64,000 nt of DNA from Paraliobacillus zengyii (GTDB taxonomy: Bacteria > Bacillota > Bacilli > Bacillales > Amphibacillaceae). Shown piece by piece: positions 1 through 8,366 of this stretch; positions within the stretch are counted from its first letter, which is position 1; each line of letters opens with the position of its first letter. Under the pieces are notes generated by a model. It saw nothing but the letters and a program-made list of their open reading frames with translations, had not been told where the DNA came from and ran no database searches. The DNA lies in NCBI RefSeq assembly GCF_003268595.1, contig NZ_CP029797.1:2873501-2937500 (forward strand). The letters are read 5' to 3'. The position numbers were made by a program, and so were the translations under genes.

Positions 1-96
1 ATTTTCTTCAATAAAACCTGGAATACCTTGTGGAAAATCAATTAATTTATTTTCGTCAATCGTTATTTTATTAAAGTATTTCGTTTCTATTTGCAT
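1..96 (-). CDS. fliW: Flagellar assembly factor FliW (N-terminal part)
   Basis: Only the first 32 codons lie in the window; the gene runs off the left edge. The N-terminus [17 protein letters not shown] followed by [11 protein letters not shown] is typical of FliW, which binds flagellin and antagonises the translational repressor CsrA. The ATG has a GAAAAGGTG ribosome binding site 5 bases upstream. It sits directly downstream of yviE, as in Bacillus subtilis (flgL-yviE-fliW-csrA-hag). The identification rests on the N-terminal sequence plus this conserved order. Confidence 0.9.
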   Translation of the reverse strand, partial: MQIETKYFNKITIDENKLIDFPQGIPGFIEEN

Positions 97-109
97 GTTT
101 TCACCTTTT

Positions 110-703
110 CTATATTAAAATTTCAAAACCACCGATACCTTTATATTTAAGATTATCAAAATCAATATCCAGTTGATTTTTCTGTGCTAGACTAACATCC
201 ACAGCTCCAGGTTGATAATTGGTTGTTGGCTTTTGTGCTTGTGTTTGAATGTTAGCTTTTTGTGCCGTGTATTGAATGTTAACTTTAGCTGGTTGATAAG
301 ACGTTTTTACTGATCCAGCTGATGGAATCCAACCAATATTAAATTGCTTTGGTGGGTCTTGGCTATTATCAACAGCTTGTTTTGAAATTGGATTTCCACC
401 ATTTTCTATCTTCATTAATTCTTCACCTTGTTGAATTCGCCTTGAGATCGCTGCAAAGACTGCTTGTTTTCCTTCTTGTGCTTGTTCTCTTGTCATTCTT
501 TTCACGGATTTAAAGCCTAAATCTGCCCAAGCTTCGGATTGGTCAATACTTAGTCTGGAAGGCGTCGTATTGATTTTTAAATCTCCCTTTGGTTGTTGGA
601 TGGTTTGTTGTGCTTTGGGTTGCCGAATTTGTTGTTGTCCTTCTGTATGTTGAATACTGATTTGAGCGGCTCTTGTTTGTAAACGTATTTGGGGGAAATC
701 CAT
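110..703 (-). CDS. yviE: DUF6470 protein YviE
   Basis: A 197-residue protein between flgL and fliW, the position of yviE in B. subtilis. It is rich in Gln, with repeated short strands of the type hydrophobic-x-I-x-Q/T, such as [18 protein letters not shown] and [19 protein letters not shown], and has no signal peptide or membrane segment. The function is not established; DUF6470 members occur in flagellar operons of Bacilli. The ATG is preceded by a strong AAAGGAGG. A terminator between flgL and this gene suggests separate or read-through transcription together with fliW. Confidence 0.85.
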   Translation of the reverse strand: MDFPQIRLQTRAAQISIQHTEGQQQIRQPKAQQTIQQPKGDLKINTTPSRLSIDQSEAWADLGFKSVKRMTREQAQEGKQAVFAAISRRIQQGEELMKIENGGNPISKQAVDNSQDPPKQFNIGWIPSAGSVKTSYQPAKVNIQYTAQKANIQTQAQKPTTNYQPGAVDVSLAQKNQLDIDFDNLKYKGIGGFEILI

Positions 704-730
704 TGGTGGATCCTCCTTTTAAGGTATTTG

Positions 731-766
731 AAAAAAGACTTGTCACAAAAGCGGCGACAAGTCTTT
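731..766 (-). terminator. Rho-independent terminator after flgL
   Basis: An 11-bp stem AAAGACTTGTC/GACAAGTCTTT with an 11-base loop, followed on the minus strand by a run of T. It lies just past the flgL stop codon and before yviE, so part of the flgM-flgL transcription should end here. Confidence 0.8.
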
Positions 767-769
767 TAC

Positions 770-1657
770 TTAACTTAGAAAATCTAATAATGATGGTTGA
801 ATCACACGTGAACCAGCACTTAATGCAGCACGATGAACACTTTCCTGTGTAGTAAGTTGAATAATAACTTCTTCTAAATCTGCATCTTCATTATCAGACA
901 TCATTTTATTAGCCGAAATTGATTGATTCTCTAACCGATTTACGATCAGTTCTACTCGATTCATACGCGCACCAAGATCAGCACGTTCATTTACTGTATT
1001 ATTAATATGTGTGTCCATTGTTGCAATATGGGAATCAAGGTCTTCATCAGTATCAGATTTTAAAGCAGTTGAAAAAGCTTCGATATCCTTAAAAAATTCC
1101 TCGCTGAATACATTTCCTGCTGTAACATTAACTTGCAGTTTTGTTCCATCCGTTACTTCAATTCGGACTGCGTCATCATTTGTTGAAACACCTGTAACAT
1201 TACCATCTTCATCAACAGTTACAGGTGCTTCACCTGTTGTACTCGTTCCATTAAATATATATTTACCATTAACCTCTGTGTTAGCAATGTCAATTAGATG
1301 TTCTTTTAATTGGTCAACTTCTGCTGCAATATTTTCACGTTGTCCATCTTCATACGTACCATTAGAACCTTGAACAGCTAATTCTCGAAGACGCTGTAAT
1401 GCTTGTGTTGTTTCATCTAATTGCGAATCTGAATTATCCATCCAGTTATTTACTTCACTAATATTGCGTTGAAACTGTTCCACATCAGATACTTGGGTAC
1501 GATAATTCATCCCCTTCATTGCAATAACTGGATCATCGGAAGGACGATTAATTTTTTTACCTGTTGATAACTGGTCCATATATTTATCTAAATTACTGTA
1601 ACTACTACTGAGGTTTTTAAGCATATTATTCGTCAACATACTTTGTGTTACACGCAT
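770..1657 (-). CDS. flgL: Flagellar hook-associated protein 3 (FlgL)
   Basis: FlgL is the second hook-filament junction protein, exported by the flagellar type III system and placed between FlgK and the filament. The 295-residue sequence has the flagellin-like N-terminal D0/D1 helices (MRVTQSMLTNNMLKNLSSSY, then QLSTGKKINRPSDDP) and a matching C-terminal coiled-coil helix ending SRVIQPSLLDFLS, with a variable middle domain at about 135-200. Length is normal for the family. It begins 9 bases downstream of flgK, so the two are cotranscribed. The ATG has an AGGAAGGTAGG site upstream. Confidence 0.96.
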   Translation of the reverse strand: MRVTQSMLTNNMLKNLSSSYSNLDKYMDQLSTGKKINRPSDDPVIAMKGMNYRTQVSDVEQFQRNISEVNNWMDNSDSQLDETTQALQRLRELAVQGSNGTYEDGQRENIAAEVDQLKEHLIDIANTEVNGKYIFNGTSTTGEAPVTVDEDGNVTGVSTNDDAVRIEVTDGTKLQVNVTAGNVFSEEFFKDIEAFSTALKSDTDEDLDSHIATMDTHINNTVNERADLGARMNRVELIVNRLENQSISANKMMSDNEDADLEEVIIQLTTQESVHRAALSAGSRVIQPSLLDFLS

Positions 1658-1666
1658 AATCTTAAC

Positions 1667-3208
1667 CTACCTTCCTACTAATCCCATGTTATTTATGATT
1701 CGATCTAGCATTTCATCTACTGCTGTCATACTTCTTGCAGCTGCGTTGTATGCATGTTGAAACTTAATCATATTTGTCATTTCTTCATCTAGAGATACAG
1801 CACTAACAGAAGAACGATTTTCTTCTACTTGTTGTTGCAGTACTCCTGCATTACTAACCATACGATTTGCTTCCTGTGTGACAACACCCATTTGACCGAT
1901 CATTGATTCATAAAAACTTTTTATTGAGGTTTTGTTACCTAAACCTTCAGCTGGAACTTCATAATCGGCTTGTAATTTTGAAAATACATTCGATAGTTCA
2001 ATTGCGTTTTCTCCATCACCACTTGGACCAGATAAACTTGCTGCTATTCTCTTTGGATCATTGATAATATCTTCTGAAACTGCCATCGTAGCCGCTGGTC
2101 TTGTTGCAGCAGGATCGATTGTATAGAAATCACCTGTAGCATCATCGGTTAAATTAGAACCGTTTTGGTGAACACGATTAAATTCGGCTACAAATGCTAC
2201 AGCCATCTGATCAAGATCACTTAACATTTCATTATAATAACCAGCAGCTTCTCCATCTGCGTCAACATAACCGTTCATTTCCATTAAACCTTTCAATTCG
2301 CCTGTTGAAGCATAATCTGCGGCATCTATTGTTACAGGTGTTGCAGTTGTGTCATTTGGATTTGAAAAGGTAAAACTTTCGACGTTATTATTTTCATTAG
2401 AAGTGACTTCCATATGGTTTACTTGATATATATTGCCATCTACTAATGTGACATCTTGTCCAACACCGTTTAACGTTACAGTTGCTTTACCCATTGCAAT
2501 TTCACTTGGTTGGCCACTACTTTTTTCATAGCTTACACTGACATTAGCAATAGCAGAAAGACTATCAAGTAAACGATCACGTTCATCATACAAATCATTT
2601 GGTACATGACCGTGTGGTTCAACTGAGCCAATTTGTTCGTTTAAATTATTGATCTGTGTAAGGATAGAGTTAAACTCTGTTTCCGTTACATCTATTTGAC
2701 TATTCAGATCTCCACGCACTTGTTCAAGTGATGTTGAAAGATAACTAAAGGTATCTGCAACGGCTTGTCCTCGCTGACTTACAACAGATCGTGAACCAGA
2801 GTCTTCTGGATTAGTTGATAAGTCCTGTAAAGCATCGGAGAACTGACTCATGGTATAAGCTAAACCTTCTTCAGATGGTTCGTTCATAATTGTTTCCATT
2901 TGCGCCATTGCTTCCGCACGTTGCTCATAATAGCCTAACTTGCTACTCTCATTGCGGTATTGCACATCTAAAAACCGATCACGAATTCGTTCAATTGAAC
3001 CAGCTTGGACACCACTCCCAATGTCTGATTTCACACCTTCTGTATAACGTGAAACAGATAGTGTAGATACTTGCTCAAAGTTTACACGCTGGCGCGTATA
3101 ACCTTCTGTATTAGCGTTGGCGATGTTGTGCGAAGTTGTATAGAGTGCAGCTTGTTGGGTGCTAAGTGCGCGTTTTGCGACTTCTAATCCGCTAAATGTT
3201 GATACCAT
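1667..3208 (-). CDS. flgK: Flagellar hook-associated protein 1 (FlgK)
   Basis: FlgK caps the hook and forms the first hook-filament junction ring. The 513-residue protein has the N-terminal flagellar rod/hook motif (ALSTQQAALYTTSHNIANAN, then TEGYTRQRV) and the C-terminal hook-type helix SLDEEMTNMIKFQHAYNAAA followed by RSMTAVDEMLDRIINNMGL. Both ends form the buried D0 coiled coil. ATG with AAAAAGGAGG. It lies 15 bases after flgN, its dedicated chaperone, in one operon with flgM and flgL. Confidence 0.96.
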   Translation of the reverse strand: MVSTFSGLEVAKRALSTQQAALYTTSHNIANANTEGYTRQRVNFEQVSTLSVSRYTEGVKSDIGSGVQAGSIERIRDRFLDVQYRNESSKLGYYEQRAEAMAQMETIMNEPSEEGLAYTMSQFSDALQDLSTNPEDSGSRSVVSQRGQAVADTFSYLSTSLEQVRGDLNSQIDVTETEFNSILTQINNLNEQIGSVEPHGHVPNDLYDERDRLLDSLSAIANVSVSYEKSSGQPSEIAMGKATVTLNGVGQDVTLVDGNIYQVNHMEVTSNENNNVESFTFSNPNDTTATPVTIDAADYASTGELKGLMEMNGYVDADGEAAGYYNEMLSDLDQMAVAFVAEFNRVHQNGSNLTDDATGDFYTIDPAATRPAATMAVSEDIINDPKRIAASLSGPSGDGENAIELSNVFSKLQADYEVPAEGLGNKTSIKSFYESMIGQMGVVTQEANRMVSNAGVLQQQVEENRSSVSAVSLDEEMTNMIKFQHAYNAAARSMTAVDEMLDRIINNMGLVGR

Positions 3209-3223
3209 CGAATTACCTCCTTT

Positions 3224-3721
3224 TTATGCCTTAGAGTCAAATACGGATCGCTTCGTTTCTTTATCCGAATTTAATTTATTTTGGTTACCATAATTAAAAC
3301 TTTGAATCGTCGGTGCGATCATATTCATTGATAATTGAACAAATTGCAATGATTGATGTGTTAATTGTTGGTTCAATTGTTCTTGTTGTTTTAAGTTAAC
3401 TAATACTTCAGCTAGTTGTGTTGTTATATCTTCTAACTGTTGCTTTTCTGTCGTATCTTCTACTACTTCTAATAGTGAGGTAACGTTTGGTTCTTCTAAA
3501 TCAAGCTGGTTAGACGTTGCCCATGCAGAAACTTGCTCAAGGCGTCTTTTTTCAATTTGATCCACTGCTTGCACATGCTTTTTCTCTTTTTTTAACAATT
3601 GTTGTAATTCATCCGTATCGCCATCTTTCAAGACGTCTGTTTTGCTTTTAGAGATAGAATACAAGCTTTGATGAAGCTCCAATAATTGTTGTAAAGACGC
3701 ATTAATTTCTTGCATGGACAT
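3224..3721 (-). CDS. flgN: Flagellar export chaperone FlgN
   Basis: FlgN (YvyG) is the cytosolic chaperone that holds FlgK and FlgL soluble and docks them to the export gate. The 165-residue protein is almost entirely helical and Gln/Leu rich, with the FlgN-type N-terminus (LQQLLELHQSLYSISKSKTD) and a long charged coiled coil at about 30-60. Position between flgM and flgK matches Bacillus. The ATG is preceded by GGAGGACAG. Confidence 0.9.
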   Translation of the reverse strand: MSMQEINASLQQLLELHQSLYSISKSKTDVLKDGDTDELQQLLKKEKKHVQAVDQIEKRRLEQVSAWATSNQLDLEEPNVTSLLEVVEDTTEKQQLEDITTQLAEVLVNLKQQEQLNQQLTHQSLQFVQLSMNMIAPTIQSFNYGNQNKLNSDKETKRSVFDSKA

Positions 3722-3789
3722 AAAACTGTCCTCCCTCTGCTTTCAAATAGTACTTTAATCGTTACCTATTTATTATCTGCCAGACAACC

Positions 3790-4050
3790 CTATTTCCAAA
3801 AATTCAAAAGTTTCTCAGCTGTTTGTTTCGGCGCAATATTGTAAGTTCCATTTTCAACTGCTTGTTTGATCTCATTAACACGTGCTTCACGTTGTGGTTG
3901 CACGCTATCATTTCCTTGCATTTTTTTTGCTTGGTCAGAGATTTGCAGTTGATCTGATTTCACTTGTTTGTCAGTTTGCACTTCTGCTTGCTTGTTGATT
4001 TTTTTTTTATATGGGTTGAAATTGGAATGGTTGGGACCTTGTATTTTCAA
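3790..4050 (-). CDS. flgM: Anti-sigma-D factor FlgM
   Basis: FlgM binds and inhibits the flagellar sigma factor SigD until the hook is complete. The start is taken as TTG at 4050, giving MKIQGPNHSNFNPYKKK, because this aligns with B. subtilis FlgM (MKI..NPY) and a GAGGGTGA site lies just upstream; in-frame GTG and ATG codons further upstream overlap that site. The C-terminal half (VNEIKQAVENGTYNIAPKQT then AEKLLNFWK) is the SigD-binding helix pair. 86 residues, usual length. A sigma-D promoter lies directly upstream. Confidence 0.93.
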   Translation of the reverse strand: MKIQGPNHSNFNPYKKKINKQAEVQTDKQVKSDQLQISDQAKKMQGNDSVQPQREARVNEIKQAVENGTYNIAPKQTAEKLLNFWK

Positions 4051-4097
4051 GACCATCACCCTCTTTCTAAATTTGATTCCGTTTACGTATAGTTACT

Positions 4098-4124
4098 ATA
4101 TCGGTATTTAGCTTATAAAGTTTA
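4098..4124 (-). promoter_or_regulatory. Sigma-D promoter for flgM operon
   Basis: On the minus strand TAAA (4121-4124), a 15-base spacer and ACCGATAT (4098-4105) match the SigD consensus TAAA-N15-GCCGATAT in all but one base. It overlaps the stop codon of yvyF and reads into flgM, which gives autoregulation of the anti-sigma factor as known in B. subtilis. Confidence 0.85.
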
Positions 4125-4553
4125 GTTATTTCTTTTATTTTTGTCAACAGCAAAATAAGTAGCTGCTTTTTTATTTTCTTCTGCTTTGTTTCTTGCTTGC
4201 ACGCTATCAATATTATCTTGATATGTCAGCGCAGATGTTAATTCTTTTGAGCAGTTTGAACAAAGTTTACCCTCTTGAATAGGATTTCCACACTTATCAC
4301 ACGGATACGTTAAGTTAGGAAATTGTGATGCTCTTAAACGTTGTTCCTTCACAAATTTTATTATTAACTCTTCTTCTACACCCGTTCCTTCGGTAATCTC
4401 AGGAATGGTTGCTTGACGATTGATACGTTTTTTCATAAATGCATACACAATTTGAAAATTCTTTTCTTCTTCTTTTATACAATCCGGACAAACACTCCGG
4501 TTAACTTTCACATACAAATTCCCACAGTTAGAACAGTTATCTAACTCACCCAT
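4122..4553 (-). CDS. yvyF: YvyF/TIGR03826-type zinc-ribbon flagellar operon protein
   Basis: A 143-residue cytosolic protein. It has an N-terminal zinc finger (CSNCGNLYVKVNRSVCPDC), a winged-helix-like middle (RQATIPEITEGTGVEEELI) and a second zinc ribbon (CDKCGNPIQEGKLCSNC). This layout is that of YvyF, found upstream of flgM in Bacilli and proposed to act in flagellar regulation. The start is ATG at 4553, since AAAGGTGG lies 8 bases upstream; an in-frame GTG further out lies inside that site. The repeat pair at 4.7-5.1 kb separates it from comFC. Confidence 0.88.
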   Translation of the reverse strand: MGELDNCSNCGNLYVKVNRSVCPDCIKEEEKNFQIVYAFMKKRINRQATIPEITEGTGVEEELIIKFVKEQRLRASQFPNLTYPCDKCGNPIQEGKLCSNCSKELTSALTYQDNIDSVQARNKAEENKKAATYFAVDKNKRNN

Positions 4554-4716
4554 GGGTAATCCCACCTTTACTATATTTCATCATTATATCATATATATCG
4601 GAGGTCTGAGTGAAATGTGAATAGGCATATCGCCTTAATTTAAAGCTATTTTCTAAAATGTTTATGTTAAGAAAATTAATAAACTACGATTTAACTGCCA
4701 TGTTGATTTTTGCTTC

Positions 4717-4822
4717 GGGCAGTCGCTTTCCGCGGGCAAGTCTTCAGCTAACTTCGTAAAACAAAAATCGTTTTACGAAGTGGATCTTCAGATCTTGCTT
4801 TTCCCGCAGGAGTCGACTGCCC
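4717..4822 (-). repeat. Long hairpin repeat, locus A left copy (A1)
   Basis: Member of the intergenic hairpin family. Read on the minus strand it runs GACTCCTGCGGGAA ... CTGAAGATCC ... GTTAGCTGAAG ... GCCCGCGGAAAGCG. Outer arms GGGCAGTCG/CGACTGCCC pair perfectly over 9 bp; the apical stem is CTTCGTAAAAC/GTTTTACGAAG. It lacks the inner TGGGAT module. It is paired head-to-head with A2, 105 bases away. Confidence 0.9.
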
Positions 4823-4927
4823 TACGCTACAATCGATGAGCAGAATGTAAATTTATGTTGTAATAATCAGAATTAAACTTTATCACTAGCAGATATCATA
4901 TTACTTTTAACCGCAATCCAGCGAAGA

Positions 4928-5077
4928 CAGCAAAGGGTTGAGACTCCTGTGGGAACAGCAAATGTTTTCGATGGGATGAGTAATCGCAATCCCACAAACC
5001 GAAGATCCTCTATAGAAGCGTTCTTTGCTTCTATAGATAGCTAAGGTTGTGCCCACGGAAAGCGAGACCCTTTGCTG
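4928..5077 (+). repeat. Long hairpin repeat, locus A right copy (A2)
   Basis: Plus-strand copy of the same family with outer arms CAGCAAAGGGT/ACCCTTTGCTG (11 bp, perfect) and apical stem TCTATAGAAGC/GCTTCTATAGA. It contains the extra module AATGTTTTCGATGGGATGAG followed by TAATCGCAATCCCA, itself a small hairpin (TGGGAT/ATCCCA). The conserved 3' flank is GTAGCGGGCAA. With A1 it fills the roughly 600-base gap between yvyF and comFC; no gene is seen there. Confidence 0.9.
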
Positions 5078-5167
5078 ACGTAGCGGGCAATAAGCTCACT
5101 ACCTAATTCCCCATCAACTCTTCACTAATTAGCAACGAATTTTATAAAAATCTACCATCCCTTAGTG

Positions 5168-5857
5168 TCACCTGGCAAGTGTAAAGGCGTATACTTTTGG
5201 GCAGTCATGTTGCTTAAGTAATTTGGCGGCATGTCTTAGTGTGGTTCCTGTTGTGTATATGTCATCAATTAAGATTACGGGTTTAGTAATCGAAGTTTCT
5301 AACAGAAATGGATTGGTGCTAGCTAGCCGTGCTTGGCGTGTCCTTTTTGCATGTTTTTCCCCATGAAGTCGTTTTAATACATTTTTTGTTGGATAAGGAA
5401 GTGATTTAGCTAGTATTTCTGCTTGATTAAACGCCCGTTCGTGCAAACGTTCTTCACTTAATGGTATCGGAACAAGTACAGCATCTGGAACTTCTTTCAC
5501 AAAAATCGTTTCAAAATTGGTAACTAAGTCCTGCCGAAAAGCTTCGTGAATTACATAATCTCCTCGGTATTTCCACTTTGTAATCATCGCTTGTAATTGT
5601 TCATTATACTGATAAACAGAGCGATTGAAAGTTAAAAGGTCTGTATACAATGGATCTTGTTGCCACTTTTCACAATCAGGACAAATTTGATCGTTACTAT
5701 TATTTCTCCCACAGATCTTACAGGTTATTTGTGTGATTCGCTTAAGGCCTGTAAAACAAGTCTGACAGAGGGTTTGCACTTTGGTGGGAACAAAGAAGGT
5801 CTGCCAGTTTACTTCTGGGATAATTAATTTTTGACACCAGACACACCGCATCAACAA
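5168..5857 (-). CDS. comFC: Competence phosphoribosyltransferase-like protein ComFC
   Basis: ComFC is needed for uptake of transforming DNA and works with the ComFA helicase. The 229-residue protein has N-terminal Cys pairs of a zinc site (CVWCQ, CQTCF, CKICGRN, CPDC) and a C-terminal PRTase domain with the PRPP loop VILIDDIYTTGTT. Length is typical. Its start overlaps the end of comFA by 7 bases, so translation is coupled. The first codons are MLMRCVWC. comFB, which lies between comFA and comFC in B. subtilis, is absent. Confidence 0.93.
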   Translation of the reverse strand: MLMRCVWCQKLIIPEVNWQTFFVPTKVQTLCQTCFTGLKRITQITCKICGRNNSNDQICPDCEKWQQDPLYTDLLTFNRSVYQYNEQLQAMITKWKYRGDYVIHEAFRQDLVTNFETIFVKEVPDAVLVPIPLSEERLHERAFNQAEILAKSLPYPTKNVLKRLHGEKHAKRTRQARLASTNPFLLETSITKPVILIDDIYTTGTTLRHAAKLLKQHDCPKVYAFTLAR

Positions 5858-7266
5858 CGCCTGCCTTTCTTGTTCATTTGGTTAATCTCTTGTCCAGCAC
5901 GGAGCATTGCATTTGTTTTACCATCATGAAAAAAGATAACCTCACCAGTTGGATCAATCGGGCTTCTTCCTGCTCTGCCTGCAATTTGAACAAGTGCAGC
6001 TTCGTCAAACACTTCATGACCAGCATCAATTACTGCTACATCTACAGAAGGAAAGGTAACGCCGCGTTCAAGAATTGTAGTTGTAAGTATAATATCAAGC
6101 TCTTGCTGGCGAAAAAGGTTTACCTTCTCTTCTCGGTCAGGATCTGAGGCATGAACAGCGGTTAGCTTTTTATCAGGTAGTTGGGTTGTGAGTGATGGCA
6201 ATAAGTCAGTAGCAAGTTGAATTGTCGGAACAAAAAGCAGTACTTGCCGAGTGGCACGTATACGACGAGCAAACCAGTTCCAAAAAGCACGTGGTAATTG
6301 CTTTGCTGTTAGTGAATTTTTTAGTGTGGTTAACCGTAGTTGGGGTTCTGGAAGAGGATATCCATGGAATCTTATTGGTACGAAAACGGTCGTAAGTTTT
6401 TTTTTATTGGAGCGTTTTTTTAAATCTTGTCGTGGTGTGGCAGTGAGGTAAATGGTTGTTGCATCTGGCTTTGTTGCACGACTTGCCGCATACGGTAAGG
6501 AGGCTTCAGCATGAAATGGAAAGGCATCGACTTCATCAATGATCACCACATCAAATGCATGTGCGAAACGTAAAAGTTGGTGGGTCGTTGCAAGGATTAA
6601 TTGTGCATTTTCTACTTTTACTTCAGCACCACCATATAGCCCAGCTAATGTTGTTTCTGGAAAAGCTTGTTTGAAGCGCGGGATTAGTTCACGAACAACA
6701 TCTGCACGCGGTGTCGCAAGGCAGACCCGCTTTCCTTGTCTAATCACAGTCGCAATTCCTTGAAACAACATCTCTGTTTTTCCTGCGCCGCAAACTGCCC
6801 AAACAAGGAGTTTTTCCTTTCCTTTTTCCATTGCTTGTTCGATTTTGTTTGCTGCATTTTGTTGTGCTGGTGTAAGTTCGCCCATCCATTTGCAAGGTTT
6901 ATTTTGTTGGGTAAAGATAGGTTGGGGACCTGTCCAATAGTAGAGCGGTGTACACATCATCACACGACCCATCTCAATACAATTCCGACAATAAACATGC
7001 GCTTTTTGGCAGCGTGCACAAGGTATGGTCGCAAAATGATAGTTTTGCTTATTGCCACATCGTCTACATTGATAGTGTTTTCCATTAAATGAAGGGGTTA
7101 TTGCACTGATTTTCCGAAGATGATTTTGTTTAAGTAGGCTTGCTAACGCTTCATCTGATAAATCCATTTCTTCTCGAAGTAACAATTTCCCGACGAATGG
7201 TGGGATGTCTGTAGATTTTTCTACGGTGAGAGTTGGGGATGGTAGGAAGCTAAAATCGTTTGCCAA
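5851..7266 (-). CDS. comFA: DEAD-box-type competence ATPase ComFA
   Basis: ComFA is the cytosolic ATPase that powers entry of single-stranded transforming DNA. The 471-residue protein has an N-terminal four-Cys zinc finger (CRRCG ... CARCQ/CRNC, about 67-100), Walker A VWAVCGAGKTE, the DEVD Walker B in VVIIDEVDAFPF, motif III YLTATP, and the C-terminal helicase lobe with TTTILERGVTFPSVDV and QIAGRAGR. Start is TTG at 7266, since AAAGGAGTGATCACTTG gives a strong, well-spaced site and no ATG is nearby. Operon with comFC. Confidence 0.94.
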   Translation of the reverse strand: MANDFSFLPSPTLTVEKSTDIPPFVGKLLLREEMDLSDEALASLLKQNHLRKISAITPSFNGKHYQCRRCGNKQNYHFATIPCARCQKAHVYCRNCIEMGRVMMCTPLYYWTGPQPIFTQQNKPCKWMGELTPAQQNAANKIEQAMEKGKEKLLVWAVCGAGKTEMLFQGIATVIRQGKRVCLATPRADVVRELIPRFKQAFPETTLAGLYGGAEVKVENAQLILATTHQLLRFAHAFDVVIIDEVDAFPFHAEASLPYAASRATKPDATTIYLTATPRQDLKKRSNKKKLTTVFVPIRFHGYPLPEPQLRLTTLKNSLTAKQLPRAFWNWFARRIRATRQVLLFVPTIQLATDLLPSLTTQLPDKKLTAVHASDPDREEKVNLFRQQELDIILTTTILERGVTFPSVDVAVIDAGHEVFDEAALVQIAGRAGRSPIDPTGEVIFFHDGKTNAMLRAGQEINQMNKKGRRC

Positions 7267-7344
7267 GTGATCACTCCTTTTTTATTTTTATCATAGCGTG
7301 CGAAGGCAGAAAAAGCTAGCAATTACAGGTGGATTTTTCTCAAT

Positions 7345-7469
7345 GGCTCATATATTTTCGTGAAAGGAGCATATATTCTTGCTACGGCTCATTTATTCTG
7401 CTGAACGTAGCATATAATTCAGCGAACGTCCCATATAGCCATTTTTCCAGCACTTATGCTCCCTCCGCC
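7345..7469. repeat. Tandem array with alternating 20/21-bp units
   Basis: About six units start at 7345, 7366, 7386, 7407, 7428 and 7449 (lengths 21, 20, 21, 21, 21, 21). The first four are recognisably related: GGCTCATATATTTTCGTGAA, GGAGCATATATTCTTGCTAC, GGCTCATTTATTCTGCTGAA and GTAGCATATAATTCAGCGAA. Types with CTC and AGC alternate. The last two are degenerate. The array fills the gap between comFA and degV and holds no gene or clear terminator. Confidence 0.75.
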
Positions 7470-7523
7470 ATTCCCGTCAAATCCGCCATACAAAAAAAGA
7501 CTCCACCTCAGCGGAATCTTTTC

Positions 7524-8366
7524 TTATTTCATATACCAGCCTAGTCCAAGTGCACCTTCACCGAGGTGTGTGCCGATCACGGCGCCAAAATAGCTTAAGC
7601 TAATTTCTGCATTTGGATAGCGTTGTTCGAGACCTTCTTTTAAAACAAGTGCGTCTTCTTCTCGATTTGCATGGATGACAACTGCGCGTATCGGTTTACC
7701 TGTATCTGCATCTTCTGCAAACAATCCGATAATCCGCTTTAGTGCTTTTTTATGGGTGCGGATTTTTTCAAATGGGACGATCTGCTTATCAACAAAATGT
7801 AGTAAAGGTTTAACTTGAAGCATGCTGCCGACTAATGCTTGAGCACTATTTAATCGTCCACCTCGTTGTAAGTTTGTCAAATCATCAACCAAAAAGTAAG
7901 CACGCATTGATTGTTTCATTTCCTCTAAACGAGCGATAATTGTTTTTGGTGCTGCACCGTGTTTAGCCATTTCTACAGCTTCTAACACATAGAATCCTTG
8001 TGGCATACAGCTAATTTCTGAATCGAATACATGTACATCAATTCCATCAACCATGTCTCCTGCTGCGATCATTGCTTGATACGTACCACTGATTCCGCTT
8101 GAGAGGTGAACGGAAATAACTGCATCATATTCTGTTGCTAGTTTCTCTAATTTCTCTGTCATATATCCGATGGAAGGTTGGGAGGTTTTCGGTAATTCTT
8201 TTGCTTGTCTACTAAGTGGATAAAATTCTTTTGCCTGTAAGTCTATTTCTTCCTGATAGGACTTATCTTCTAAGACTACATTTAATGGAACCATTTCAAT
8301 ACCTAACTGCTCCCGTAATTCAGAAGGTATGTATGCCGTACTATCCGTCATTACTGCTACTTTCAT
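7524..8366 (-). CDS. degV: DegV family fatty-acid-binding protein
   Basis: DegV-family proteins bind a fatty acid in a two-domain EDD fold and can feed it to fatty-acid kinase. The 280-residue protein has the diagnostic start VAVMTDSTAYIPSELREQ, the PKTSQPSIGYM segment and VISVHLSSGISGTYQ, and ends with GTHLGEGALGLGWYMK. The position between degU and comFA is conserved with B. subtilis yviA/degV. Membership in the DegV family is clear; the actual ligand and role are not shown by the sequence. Confidence 0.93.
   Translation of the reverse strand: MKVAVMTDSTAYIPSELREQLGIEMVPLNVVLEDKSYQEEIDLQAKEFYPLSRQAKELPKTSQPSIGYMTEKLEKLATEYDAVISVHLSSGISGTYQAMIAAGDMVDGIDVHVFDSEISCMPQGFYVLEAVEMAKHGAAPKTIIARLEEMKQSMRAYFLVDDLTNLQRGGRLNSAQALVGSMLQVKPLLHFVDKQIVPFEKIRTHKKALKRIIGLFAEDADTGKPIRAVVIHANREEDALVLKEGLEQRYPNAEISLSYFGAVIGTHLGEGALGLGWYMK

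Noticed and set aside
4717..5077. Repeat pair as an ordinary bidirectional terminator
   Set aside because: No T runs follow the stems, the hairpins exceed 100 bases, and the same core recurs at four unrelated sites, including beyond a normal terminator after pbpC.
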